Assembly (NCBI GenBank): GCA_910589275.1
Contig: CAJUTH010000006.1
Coordinates: 47,140 to 111,139, forward strand
Direction of reading: 5' to 3'
From: an uncultured Dorea sp.
Lineage (GTDB): Bacteria; Bacillota; Clostridia; Lachnospirales; Lachnospiraceae
Length of the DNA stretch: 64,000 bases
A program made the translations under genes and the position numbers. Below, piece after piece: positions 1 through 8,921 of the stretch. Within the stretch, counting starts at the first letter, position 1, and each line of letters starts with the position of its first letter. Under the pieces are notes generated by a model. The model saw only the letters and a list, made by a program, of their open reading frames with translations, was not told the origin of the DNA and did no database searches.

Positions 1-339
1 GCTGCTGAGGAGATTTCTATTTGTATCAAGAGAAACATCAAACATGTTTAATTGTGTCATGATGCGTTCTCTCATTATTTCGTTTAAACACTCAAAAAAG
101 CAAGCAAGATCACTTAGATATAATATTTCGAAAACGACCCATAAAGGAGCATCTTCTCCGCGATTGTAAAAATGACGAACCATTTGATTGTGTTTGTTTT
201 TTATAAAACGATAGCCTTTATATCCATGATAGTAACCATAACTAATTAATTGCTGTTTTTGGTAACTACCGCTGATTTGAATATGGCAGTCGTTTCTTTA
301 ATGCCGCATTAAACCGTTTATTGTTTGTGGAGTACTCAT
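1..339 (-). pseudogene. Abi_2 (AbiD/AbiF-like) abortive-infection protein, decayed and cut by the window edge
   Basis: Read on the minus strand from the ATG at 339, the frame begins MSTPQTINGLMRH and meets a TAA at 300-298. In the same frame it then continues through HIQISGSYQKQQLISYGYY and APLWVVFEILYLSDLACFFE. These are the N-terminal and central signatures of the Abi_2 family (phage abortive infection, Lactococcus AbiD/AbiF type). The residues between YKGYRFIKNKHNQ and MVRHFYNRGEDAP join too directly: the roughly 60-100 residues the family normally has there are missing. So there is one nonsense codon plus an internal deletion, and it is probably not functional. A purine-rich RBS (AGAGGG) precedes the ATG. 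The 3' end lies outside the window. Confidence 0.6.
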
Positions 340-526
340 CTTTGAACCCTCTTTCTCCATGATGTATGTATAAAGTATAACAGTAACCATAAGGAGCCGA
401 AATGAGATTTTATTAATATGTCAAATGGTGTAAAAATAGGACGCTTACTCCTGAATCATTTTCTTACAGGCATGCACAGACCTGTGAACAGTAATTGCGC
501 TGTAACTTTTTGACAGATGGAAATGA

Positions 527-558
527 TTGACGGAATCCTCTATTTATGGGAAAATAAT
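527..558 (+). promoter_or_regulatory. Candidate promoter of the murE-thiN operon
   Basis: TTGACG at 527-532 is followed by an AT-rich AAAATAAT at 551-558. The spacing (about 18-20 bp) is not ideal, and a second -35-like TTGACA lies at 510-515. The murE RBS (AAGGAG) follows. This is the only plausible promoter in the 250-bp gap between the Abi remnant and murE. The rest of 340-526 shows no gene. Confidence 0.3.
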
Positions 559-589
559 AGATAAGGCTTATTCTTAAGGAGCTGTCGGT

Positions 590-2137
590 ATGAGGCTTTC
601 ACAACTTCTGAGACAGATTATTTACCGAGTAGTAAAGGGTACGAAGGATATTGAGATTCAGGCGCTTCGGTGCGATTCAAGGCTGGTGGAAACGGGAGAT
701 GTGTTTGTCTGCATCAAGGGCTATGAGACGGATGGGCACAGGTTTCTTTCAGAGGCGCTTAAGAGAGGAGCGTCGGCTGTAATTGTTCAAGAGAGCTGTC
801 CGAAATGCAGGGGGCAGAAGAGATGTTTTGGATGCTTTATGCCGATGGGAGACGCCGTGGTGATCAGTGTCCCGGATACCAGGTATGCGCTTGCGGCAAT
901 GGCGGCGGCTTATTTTGGATATCCAGCCAGAGAGCTTACGGTGATTGGGATAACCGGAACCAAGGGAAAGACTACCACCACCTATCTGATCCGGGAAGGG
1001 CTGCGGGCCGCGGGCCATAAGACAGGGCTTATCGGCACGGTAGAGATTGACACGGGAAAACGCATATGCACCTGCAGCAATACTACGCCGGAGTCCTTGC
1101 AGATTCAGGAATATCTTCGCGAGATGGTGGACAATGGCTGTGACAGTGTGGTAATGGAGGTGTCTTCTCAGGCGTTAAAACTGCGCCGCACAGAGGGAAT
1201 ATGTTTTGCAGTAGGTGTTTTTACTAATCTGGGAAGGGATCATATTGGTCCCGGAGAACATGCAGATATGGAAGAATATCTGCAGTGTAAAAGAAAATTG
1301 TTTTTTCAGTGCAAGACGGCGGTTGGAAATGCGGATGATGCTTGTCTTGCCAGAATCTGGAGGGGGACGCCCTGCAGAAAGGTGACGTATGGCATCCTCC
1401 GGCAGAAAAAGGTATATGGGAGTGGGAAAACGGAAGAAGTTTCGCTGGATATACGCAGGCTTGATTATGCGGCTTGGGACATTGTATATACGGACAGCGG
1501 GAGTGCGCTGGGAGTTAGATGCCGGGTGGAAGGACGTATGGCGGGAGAGATGAGCCTTGGGATGCCCGGAGCATATAATATATCCAACGGTTTAGCGGCG
1601 GCTGCGGTCTTACGGGAAGTGGGGATACCGGAAGATAGAATTTTTCCTGCGCTTGAAATGGTCCGTGTACCGGGAAGGATGGAAGCAGTACCGGTACCTT
1701 TTGACTGCCGGATTTTAGTTGATTACGCACACAATGATATGAGCCTGCGGCAATGTTTAAAGACGCTGAAGGATTATCATCCGGCGCGTCTGGTGGCGGT
1801 GTTCGGATGCGGGGGAAACCGTTCAAGAGAACGGAGAGCTGCCATGGGGGAAGCTGCCGGCAAATATGCGGATTTTACAATTATAACGACGGATAATCCA
1901 AGGTATGAACGGCCGCAGGATATTATAAAGGATATTGAACAGGGAATAAAACGGACGGACGGCAGTTATATAATAATTGAAGACAGACAGGAAGCGATAG
2001 GCTATGCAGTTGGAATGAGAGAACCGGGGGATGTGATTCTGATTGCTGGAAAAGGACATGAGACCTATCAGGAAATAAGGGGCGTCCGGTATCCGATGGA
2101 CGACAGAGAACTGGTGAAGAGATGTACGCAGATATAA
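590..2137 (+). CDS. murE: UDP-N-acetylmuramoyl-tripeptide synthetase MurE
   Basis: Cytoplasmic Mur ligase that adds the third stem-peptide residue to UDP-MurNAc-L-Ala-D-Glu using ATP. The N-terminal Mur domain (RCDSR, GDVFV) is followed by the P-loop GTKGKTTT near residue 123, the central ligase domain and the C-terminal domain with DNPR at about 435-438. In this family DNPR marks meso-diaminopimelate rather than lysine as substrate. At 515 aa it is slightly long. The excess includes a Cys-rich insertion, CPKC then CFGC at residues 70-82, just before the conserved VPDTR strand. RBS AAGGAG lies 7-8 nt upstream. The gene overlaps priA by 16 nt and is first in the long operon. The call is secure; the role of the Cys insertion is unknown. 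Confidence 0.95.
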   Translation: MRLSQLLRQIIYRVVKGTKDIEIQALRCDSRLVETGDVFVCIKGYETDGHRFLSEALKRGASAVIVQESCPKCRGQKRCFGCFMPMGDAVVISVPDTRYALAAMAAAYFGYPARELTVIGITGTKGKTTTTYLIREGLRAAGHKTGLIGTVEIDTGKRICTCSNTTPESLQIQEYLREMVDNGCDSVVMEVSSQALKLRRTEGICFAVGVFTNLGRDHIGPGEHADMEEYLQCKRKLFFQCKTAVGNADDACLARIWRGTPCRKVTYGILRQKKVYGSGKTEEVSLDIRRLDYAAWDIVYTDSGSALGVRCRVEGRMAGEMSLGMPGAYNISNGLAAAAVLREVGIPEDRIFPALEMVRVPGRMEAVPVPFDCRILVDYAHNDMSLRQCLKTLKDYHPARLVAVFGCGGNRSRERRAAMGEAAGKYADFTIITTDNPRYERPQDIIKDIEQGIKRTDGSYIIIEDRQEAIGYAVGMREPGDVILIAGKGHETYQEIRGVRYPMDDRELVKRCTQI

Positions 2138-4347
2138 TTATAGATATTACTCATGAAAAATTAGATAAAGTATTTCAGTATATCATTCCAGAATACCTTC
2201 AGGGAAAGCTGGAAACTGGGATGGAAGTGATCGTGCCGTTCGGGAGGGGCTCAAGGGAGACCCGCGGATATGTAGTGGGGTTTTCTGAAAAGGCGGGCTA
2301 TTCGGAGGAGAAGATGAAGGAGATTCTCCGGACGGCAGAGGACGGAGTGGCAATTGAGGCAAAGCTGGTGAAGCTGGCGGCATGGATGCACAAGTCATAT
2401 GGGGGAACCATGATACAGGCGCTTAAGACGGTTCTTCCCATCAAACGTAAGGAGCGGGAGCGAAAGAAGCGCAAAATTGTCTGTCTCTTGGAGGAAGCAG
2501 AAGGGCGCGAGCGGCTGCAATTTTATCTGGATAAAAATCAAAAAGCCAGAGCAAGGCTGATGGCGGCTCTTCTGGATGAGAGAGAGCTGGATTACGGACT
2601 AGTGACAAAGAAACTTCATATTACTTCTGCCGTGATCGACGCTTTGAAGGAGCAAGGCGTACTTGAGATAGAATCCGAGCGGGTTTACCGCAATCCGGTA
2701 ATCTATCAGGAGGAGTGTTCCGAAGAGATTTCTTATACGCAGCAGCAGCAGAATGCAATCCATATTTTTGCGCAGGATTATGCACAAGGGAAGTATCAGA
2801 CTTATCTGATTCATGGCATTACCGGAAGCGGGAAGACAGAAGTCTATATGGAAATGATACGGCAGGCGGTCAGTGCGGGAAGACAGGCGATTGTGCTGAT
2901 TCCGGAAATTGCGCTGACCTACCAGACGGTAATGCGGTTTTACCGGAAATTTGGCGATCGTGTTTCTATCATGAATTCTAGAATGTCTGCCGGAGAACGG
3001 TATGATCAGATACAGCGGGCGTCGAAGGGAGACGTTGATGTTATGATAGGCCCCCGATCTGCGCTGTTTACTCCGTTTCCAAATCTCGGCCTGATTGTAA
3101 TTGACGAGGAGCATGAAAACAGCTATAAAAGCGAACAGGTGCCAAGATACCATGCAAGGGAGACGGCGGCTGCAAGGGCGGAGATTGAGCACGCCAGTCT
3201 GGTGCTTGGTTCTGCTACGCCTTCGCTGGAGAGTTATTACCGGTGCCAGACAGGAGAGTATCGGCTGCTTGAGCTTACCAGACGGGCGGGCAGCGGGGCC
3301 CTTCCGGCTGTGTACACGGCGGATATGAGACAGGAGCTGGCAAGGGGAAACCGCTCGATATTCAGCGATATTCTTCATGACAAATTAAAGGAACGTCTGG
3401 AGAGGAAAGAACAGAGCATGTTGTTTTTAAACCGTAGGGGCTATGCGGGTTTTATCTCCTGCAGAGCCTGCGGCTATGTGGTTAAATGTCCTCACTGCGA
3501 CGTATCGCTGTCGGCTCATAATAATGGGAAGCTGATCTGTCATTACTGCGGGTATGAGGAAAAAAACAAAAAAGTCTGCCCTTCCTGCGGTTCGAAGCAT
3601 ATCGGCGGGTTTAAGGCGGGAACCCAGCAGATCGAGGAACTGGTGAAACGGGATTTTCCGTCTGCAAGAGTGCTTCGGATGGATTTGGATACCACAAGGA
3701 AAAAGGACGGTTATGAGAAGATTCTGTCTGCATTTTCCCATGAAGAGGCGGATATTTTAATAGGAACCCAGATGATTGTTAAGGGGCATGACTTTCCGGG
3801 GGTTACATTAGTGGGTATTCTGGCTGCGGATATGTCTTTGTATTCCAGCGATTACCGGGCGGGAGAAAGAACCTTTCAGCTTCTGGTGCAGGCGGCGGGA
3901 AGGGCCGGACGGGGCAGAAAGGCCGGAGAGGTAGTAATCCAGACTTACAGTCCGGAGCATTACAGTATCCAGACCGCCGCGGGGCAGGATTATACCGCTT
4001 TCTATCATGAGGAGATTGCATTTCGGAAATTGATGGGATATCCCCCCGCAGAGAATCTCTTGGCAGTGCTTATGACCGGGGGAGATGAGCAGCTTTTAGA
4101 AACGGCTGCGGGTTATCTGAGAGCTTACGCAGTGCGCGTAAGCGGAGGCAGGATAGAGATCATTGGCCCCGCTACACCGTATGTGAGCAGGGTAAGTGAT
4201 GTTTACCGCAAGATTCTCTACCTAAAATGCCCGAAATATGGTATGCTGATAGATGTGAAAAATTATCTGGAACAATATATCCAGATTAATTCGGGTTTCC
4301 AGACGCTTAAGATTCAGTTTGATTTTAATCCGATGAATATATTTTAA
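2122..4347 (+). CDS. priA: Primosomal protein N' (replication restart helicase PriA)
   Basis: Superfamily 2 3'-to-5' helicase that reloads the replisome at collapsed forks. The N-terminal DNA-binding domain (residues 1-100) is followed by Walker A GITGSGKT near 233 and the DEEH box near 327. A tandem zinc-binding insertion starts near residue 447 (CRAC, CPHC, CHYC, CPSC: eight cysteines, two zinc sites) and the C-terminal helicase motifs include QAAGRAGRG. At 741 aa it is of normal length. The start lies inside murE, a 16-nt overlap that implies translational coupling. priA followed by def and fmt is the usual Firmicutes order. Confidence 0.96.
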   Translation: MYADIIIDITHEKLDKVFQYIIPEYLQGKLETGMEVIVPFGRGSRETRGYVVGFSEKAGYSEEKMKEILRTAEDGVAIEAKLVKLAAWMHKSYGGTMIQALKTVLPIKRKERERKKRKIVCLLEEAEGRERLQFYLDKNQKARARLMAALLDERELDYGLVTKKLHITSAVIDALKEQGVLEIESERVYRNPVIYQEECSEEISYTQQQQNAIHIFAQDYAQGKYQTYLIHGITGSGKTEVYMEMIRQAVSAGRQAIVLIPEIALTYQTVMRFYRKFGDRVSIMNSRMSAGERYDQIQRASKGDVDVMIGPRSALFTPFPNLGLIVIDEEHENSYKSEQVPRYHARETAAARAEIEHASLVLGSATPSLESYYRCQTGEYRLLELTRRAGSGALPAVYTADMRQELARGNRSIFSDILHDKLKERLERKEQSMLFLNRRGYAGFISCRACGYVVKCPHCDVSLSAHNNGKLICHYCGYEEKNKKVCPSCGSKHIGGFKAGTQQIEELVKRDFPSARVLRMDLDTTRKKDGYEKILSAFSHEEADILIGTQMIVKGHDFPGVTLVGILAADMSLYSSDYRAGERTFQLLVQAAGRAGRGRKAGEVVIQTYSPEHYSIQTAAGQDYTAFYHEEIAFRKLMGYPPAENLLAVLMTGGDEQLLETAAGYLRAYAVRVSGGRIEIIGPATPYVSRVSDVYRKILYLKCPKYGMLIDVKNYLEQYIQINSGFQTLKIQFDFNPMNIF

Positions 4348-4374
4348 CTGTGTGAGGAGAGGAGATTTTGCATA

Positions 4375-4848
4375 ATGGCGCTGAGAGAGATTCGGTTAAT
4401 GGGAGATGAGATTCTTACCAAACCATGCAAAGAAGTAACAAAGATGACAATCAGGAATAAGATTTTGATCAATGATATGCTGGATACCATGTATGAGGCG
4501 CAGGGTGTGGGCCTTGCGGCGCCTCAGGTGGGCATTCTTAAACGAATTGTTGTGATTGATGTTGGGGACGGTCCGGTTGTTATGGTGAATCCGGAGATTT
4601 TAGAAAGTTCCGGCGAGCAGACGGGGAATGAAGGGTGCTTAAGCCTTCCGGGCAAAGCCGGAACGGTTACCAGACCTATGTATGTGAAGGTGAAAGCGTA
4701 TGACCAGAACATGAAGCCGGTAATCTTAGAGGGAGAGGAACTTCTTGCACGTGCGATGTGCCATGAAATCGATCATCTAGAGGGACATATGTATGTGGAG
4801 TTTGCCGAGGGTCCGCTCTTTGATGCGGAAAATGAGGAGGAAGAATAG
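4375..4848 (+). CDS. def: Peptide deformylase
   Basis: Metal-dependent removal of the formyl group from nascent N-terminal formyl-methionine. All three family motifs are visible: GVGLAAPQVG near residue 44, EGCLS (the metal-ligand Cys) near 85, and HEIDH (the two His ligands and catalytic Glu) near 129. The 157-aa length fits the bacterial type with a short acidic tail. The RBS is the GAGGAGAGGAG purine tract upstream. The stop codon is directly followed by the fmt start codon, so def and fmt, which act on opposite ends of the formylation cycle, are coupled. Confidence 0.96.
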   Translation: MALREIRLMGDEILTKPCKEVTKMTIRNKILINDMLDTMYEAQGVGLAAPQVGILKRIVVIDVGDGPVVMVNPEILESSGEQTGNEGCLSLPGKAGTVTRPMYVKVKAYDQNMKPVILEGEELLARAMCHEIDHLEGHMYVEFAEGPLFDAENEEEE

Positions 4849-5787
4849 ATGAAGATTATATTCATGGGAACTCCGGATTTTTCCGTGGGAACGCTGGAAG
4901 CGTTGGTGAAAGCGGGACATGAAGTCATTCTTGTAGTGACGCAGCCAGATAAACCGAAGGGAAGAGGAAAGGCAGTTTCCTTTTCCCCCGTGAAAGAGGC
5001 GGCGCTTGCCCATGGGATTCCGGTATTTCAGCCTCGGAGGATTCGGGAGCCGGAAGCGATTTCGGAGCTTAGGAAGTATGAGGCGGATGTTATGGTTGTG
5101 GTTGCTTTTGGACAGATTCTGCCGAAAGAGGTACTTGATATGACCAGATATGGCTGTATCAATGTGCATGCTTCGCTTCTTCCAAAGTATCGTGGGGCGG
5201 CGCCGATTCAGTGGGCGGTTATTCATGGCGAAGCGGTCAGCGGGGTAACTACCATGCAGATGGATGAAGGATTGGACACTGGTGACATGATCCAGAAGAC
5301 AGAAGTGACGCTGGACGCAAAGGAAACCGGCGGAAGCCTTCATGATAAGCTGGCTGCGGCGGGAGCTGCGCTCTGCGTAGAGACATTAGATAAAATCGAG
5401 AATGGGACGGCAGAATTTACCAAACAGGGAGAGAGTCCCACCGCTTATGCCAGAACCTTGGACAAGAAAATCGGAAATATTGACTGGAACAGACCTGCTG
5501 TAGAAATTGAACGGCTGATCAGAGGTTTGAATCCATGGCCAAGTGCATATACTATGTGGGATGGTAAAATGATGAAGCTCTGGGAGGCGGAAGTAGTGGA
5601 AGAGGATGCCGGGCTGGAGCCGGGTACGATTGTCCGGGTCGACAAGACGGCCTTCTATGTGCAGACCGGAAAGGGACAGCTTAAGATTCTTGCGCTTCAG
5701 ATTCCGGGAAAGAAGCGGATGGAAACAGACGCTTTCCTGCGCGGATATCATCTGGAAGAGGGGGCTGTTTTTGCCTCGCAGGAGTAA
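4849..5787 (+). CDS. fmt: Methionyl-tRNA formyltransferase
   Basis: Transfers a formyl group from 10-formyl-tetrahydrofolate to initiator Met-tRNA. The N-terminal catalytic Rossmann domain has MGTPDFSV at the start and the folate/catalytic segment NVHASLLPKYRGAAPIQWA near residues 105-125. That segment contains the conserved Asn and His, and the catalytic Asp follows in LDTGDM. The C-terminal OB-like tRNA-binding domain follows. At 312 aa it is of standard length. The ATG abuts the def stop with no gap, and the RBS (GAGGAGGAA) lies within the end of def. Confidence 0.96.
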   Translation: MKIIFMGTPDFSVGTLEALVKAGHEVILVVTQPDKPKGRGKAVSFSPVKEAALAHGIPVFQPRRIREPEAISELRKYEADVMVVVAFGQILPKEVLDMTRYGCINVHASLLPKYRGAAPIQWAVIHGEAVSGVTTMQMDEGLDTGDMIQKTEVTLDAKETGGSLHDKLAAAGAALCVETLDKIENGTAEFTKQGESPTAYARTLDKKIGNIDWNRPAVEIERLIRGLNPWPSAYTMWDGKMMKLWEAEVVEEDAGLEPGTIVRVDKTAFYVQTGKGQLKILALQIPGKKRMETDAFLRGYHLEEGAVFASQE

Positions 5788-5809
5788 AAATTTAGCGGAG
5801 GTATAGAAG

Positions 5810-6514
5810 ATGTATTATGGATTTGGATTTGATTCCACTTATATACTGGTATTAATCGGTGTCGTTATCTGTTTGGCGGCATCGTCAAAGATGAATGCGA
5901 CCTTTCGGAAGTATGCGCGGGTTCAGAGTCATAACGGGCTGACAGGCCGCGAGGCGGCGGAGCGGATTTTAAGGAGCCAGGGGATTTATGATGTAAGGGT
6001 GGACCGTGTAGCGGGGAACTTGACGGACCACTATGACCCAAGGAATAAAGTGCTTCGGTTATCGGACGCCACATATAACGCTTCGTCTGTAGCGGCTATC
6101 GGTGTGGCGGCGCATGAGTGCGGACATGCATTGCAGCATGCAAAGGGGTATGCGCCGTTGTCGATCCGCAGTTCGCTTGTTCCGGTTGCAAATTTCGGAA
6201 GCAGTATCGCATGGCCGCTGATTCTGATTGGATTATTTATGCGGGGAGACATGTCGGCAATGCTTTTGAATTTGGGGATTCTTGCTTTTTCTTTTGCCGT
6301 GCTGTTTCAGATTGTTACGCTTCCGGTGGAGTTTAATGCCTCTGGCAGAGCGTTAAAACTTTTGGGGAACAATGGGATGTTATATGAATCTGAGGTCAGG
6401 GACGTAAGGAAGGTGTTGACGGCTGCAGCGTTAACTTATGTGGCGGGCGCGGCTTCCGCAGTCCTGCAGCTTCTTAGAATCCTGATTCTCACCGGCGGAA
6501 GGCGCGATGATTAA
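5810..6514 (+). CDS. Zinc metallopeptidase of the YugP family
   Basis: Predicted membrane-bound zinc protease (neutral zinc metallopeptidase family, B. subtilis YugP type). An N-terminal membrane helix (ILVLIGVVICLAA) precedes the catalytic motif HECGHALQH near residue 103. This is an HExxH-like site in the form HECGH, with the VEFNASGRA segment downstream likely contributing the further acidic zinc ligand. At least three further hydrophobic segments follow (WPLILIGLFM, LLNLGILAFSFAVLFQIV, and a C-terminal segment). RBS GCGGAGG. It sits between fmt and rsmB, as in many Clostridia. The substrate is unknown. Confidence 0.85.
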   Translation: MYYGFGFDSTYILVLIGVVICLAASSKMNATFRKYARVQSHNGLTGREAAERILRSQGIYDVRVDRVAGNLTDHYDPRNKVLRLSDATYNASSVAAIGVAAHECGHALQHAKGYAPLSIRSSLVPVANFGSSIAWPLILIGLFMRGDMSAMLLNLGILAFSFAVLFQIVTLPVEFNASGRALKLLGNNGMLYESEVRDVRKVLTAAALTYVAGAASAVLQLLRILILTGGRRDD

Positions 6515-6526
6515 GAGGGAAGCTAT

Positions 6527-7837
6527 ATGGGAAATATAGGAAATACCAGGGAACTGGTACTGGAGATTCTCCTTGCGGTAACAAGGGACGGCGAATACAG
6601 CCATCTTGCCCTTCGGAATGTACTGGATAATTATCAATATCTGGACAAATCGGAGCGGGCATTTATCACAAGAGTTACGGAGGGAACACTGGAACACATG
6701 ATAGAGATTGACTATATCATCAATCAGTTTTCCAAAGTAAAAACAAATAAAATGAAATCGGTAATCTGCAATATTATACGGAGCGGTGTTTATCAGTTGA
6801 AATATATGGATAGCGTTCCCGCTTCCGCAGCCTGTAATGAAGCGGTAAAGCTGGCGGTAAAAAGAGGTTTTGGGAGTCTTCGGGGATTTGTGAACGGCGT
6901 TCTCAGAACTATTAGCAGAAATCTGGAAGAGATAACCTATCCGGATGAGAAAGATCCCGTAAAGAGGCTTTCTGTCATCTATTCCATGCCGGAATGGATA
7001 CTGGCCGGGTGGCTGAAGGAATATGATATGCAGACCGTTGAGGCTATTCTTCAGGATTTTCTGAGGGAGAAGCCGGTATCGGTCCGGTGTAATTTAAGCA
7101 GGATTAGCAGAGACGAGCTTGCAGAACGCCTGAAAAGGGAAGGAGTAAAGGTTTCCCTTGATTTTGAAATCCCCTGTGCCTTGAAGCTTGGCGGATTTGA
7201 TTATCTAGGAGCGTTAGAAGCCTTTCAGGAAGGATTGTTTCTCGTACAGGATGTAAGCTCCATGCGGGTGGCAGAATGGGCGGAACCGAAAAAGGGAGAT
7301 TATGTGATTGACGTCTGCGCGGCGCCGGGAGGCAAAGCACTTCATATGGCAGACAAGCTTGCGGGTACGGGTTTTGTGGAAGCAAGAGATCTGACGGAGT
7401 ATAAAATAGAGTTGATTCGGGATAATATTGAAAGATGCGGCATGTCTAATATAGATGCGGTGTGCCAGAACGCCGTGATTTATGATGAAGCCTCAAAAGA
7501 AAAAGCAGATATTCTGATTGCAGATCTGCCATGTTCCGGACTTGGAGTACTGGGCAGAAAGACCGATTTGAAATATAAAACTACGCCGGAGGCGCAAAAG
7601 AGTCTTGTAGAGCTGCAGAGAGAGATTCTATTGACGGTAAATCAGTATGTGAAGCCCGGCGGCAAACTGCTCTATAGTACCTGCACGATTCACAGGCAGG
7701 AGAATGAGGAGAATGCAAGGTGGTTTGCAAACACATTTCCTGAATTTAAGATGGTGCGGGAGAAACAATTCCTTCCGGGTATCGATGAGGGCGACGGCTT
7801 CTATATCGCACAGTTTCAGCGAAAGTATAAAGGATGA
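6527..7837 (+). CDS. rsmB: 16S rRNA (cytosine-967-C5)-methyltransferase RsmB
   Basis: SAM-dependent 5-methylcytosine methyltransferase acting on 16S rRNA. The N-terminal NusB-like RNA-binding domain (about residues 8-140, with YQLKYMDSVPASAACNEAV) is followed by the catalytic domain. SAM-binding DVCAAPGGK lies near 262, the DLPCSGLGVLG motif IV near 335, and the catalytic Cys in YSTCTIHRQENE near 385. At 436 aa it is of normal length. The start is 12 nt after the metallopeptidase stop with a GAGGGAAG RBS. It is followed by rlmN, as in B. subtilis. Confidence 0.94.
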   Translation: MGNIGNTRELVLEILLAVTRDGEYSHLALRNVLDNYQYLDKSERAFITRVTEGTLEHMIEIDYIINQFSKVKTNKMKSVICNIIRSGVYQLKYMDSVPASAACNEAVKLAVKRGFGSLRGFVNGVLRTISRNLEEITYPDEKDPVKRLSVIYSMPEWILAGWLKEYDMQTVEAILQDFLREKPVSVRCNLSRISRDELAERLKREGVKVSLDFEIPCALKLGGFDYLGALEAFQEGLFLVQDVSSMRVAEWAEPKKGDYVIDVCAAPGGKALHMADKLAGTGFVEARDLTEYKIELIRDNIERCGMSNIDAVCQNAVIYDEASKEKADILIADLPCSGLGVLGRKTDLKYKTTPEAQKSLVELQREILLTVNQYVKPGGKLLYSTCTIHRQENEENARWFANTFPEFKMVREKQFLPGIDEGDGFYIAQFQRKYKG

Positions 7838-7874
7838 AGCGGCTTAGAGCTGTTTTGGCAAGAGGAGTAACAGG

Positions 7875-8921
7875 ATGGATAAAAAGGATATTTGCTCATA
7901 TACATATAGTGAACTGCAGGAGGAAATAAAGAGCCTTGGAGAAAAATCCTTCCGTGCCGGACAGATTTATGAATGGCTTCACGTGAAGCTCGCAGAGGAT
8001 TTTGACGAGATGACGAATCTCTCGAAGGATTTCCGGAAAAGGCTTAAGCAGGAATACGAGATTCGGAGACTTATCCTTAGGGAACGGCAGATTTCAAGGA
8101 AGGATCCTACAGAAAAGTATCTCTTTGAGCTGTGGGACGGGAATCTTGTAGAAAGCGTTCTTATGAGATATTCCTACGGAAATTCCGTGTGTATTTCTTC
8201 ACAGGCGGGGTGCCGTATGGGCTGTAGGTTCTGCGCTTCTGCGATTGGAGGACTGATAAGGAATCTGAGCGCGTCAGAGATGCTTGGCCAGATATATCAG
8301 ATTCAGAAGCTTATCGGAGAAAGGATCTCTAATATTGTAGTTATGGGAACCGGGGAGCCGCTGGATAATTATGATAATTTTTTGAAATTTATTTATATGA
8401 TAAGCGACGAGCATGGACTGCATATCAGCCAGAGAAATATAACTGCGTCAACCTGCGGCATTGTGCCGAATATGAGAAGGCTTGCCAGAGAGGGGCTTCA
8501 GATTACGCTGGCGCTCTCCCTTCATGGTTCTACGCAGGAAAAGAGAAGAAAACTGATGCCTGTGGCTAATAAGTATGAACTTTCAGAGGTGCTTGACGCC
8601 TGCGATTATTACTTTCAGGAAACCGGCCGGAGAGTTACGTTTGAATACAGTCTGGTGCAGGGAGTTAATGACTCTAAGGAGGATGCAGGAGAGCTTATCC
8701 GTATGCTCGGGGGAAAGAACTGTCATTTGAATCTGATTCCGGTAAATCAGATTAAGGAGAGAGAATTTCGGAAGCCCTGTCGTAAAAATATCCTTGAATT
8801 TAAAAATAAACTTGAACATCATAAAATAAATGTTACAATAAGAAGGGAAAGAGGCTCTGACATTGATGGGGCATGCGGGCAGCTTAGACGGCGCCATACA
8901 GCTTCCAAAAAGGAGAACTAG
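7875..8921 (+). CDS. rlmN: Dual-specificity 23S rRNA/tRNA adenine-C2 methyltransferase RlmN
   Basis: Radical-SAM enzyme that methylates A2503 of 23S rRNA and A37 of some tRNAs. The [4Fe-4S] motif is CRMGCRFCAS near residue 114. The N-terminal HhH-like region (FRAGQIYEWLH) and GTGEPLDNYDN near 155 are typical. The C-terminal segment (RRERGSDIDGACGQLR) carries the Cys of the family used for methyl transfer, while the partner Cys is in STCGI. At 348 aa it is of standard length. An AAGAGGAG RBS precedes the ATG. It is followed directly by the phosphatase gene (stop and ATG adjacent). Confidence 0.95.
   Translation: MDKKDICSYTYSELQEEIKSLGEKSFRAGQIYEWLHVKLAEDFDEMTNLSKDFRKRLKQEYEIRRLILRERQISRKDPTEKYLFELWDGNLVESVLMRYSYGNSVCISSQAGCRMGCRFCASAIGGLIRNLSASEMLGQIYQIQKLIGERISNIVVMGTGEPLDNYDNFLKFIYMISDEHGLHISQRNITASTCGIVPNMRRLAREGLQITLALSLHGSTQEKRRKLMPVANKYELSEVLDACDYYFQETGRRVTFEYSLVQGVNDSKEDAGELIRMLGGKNCHLNLIPVNQIKEREFRKPCRKNILEFKNKLEHHKINVTIRRERGSDIDGACGQLRRRHTASKKEN

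Noticed and set aside
1515..1826. Minus-strand open frames inside murE and other core genes
   Set aside because: They lie opposite conserved coding sequence and encode no recognisable protein; they are shadows of the true genes.
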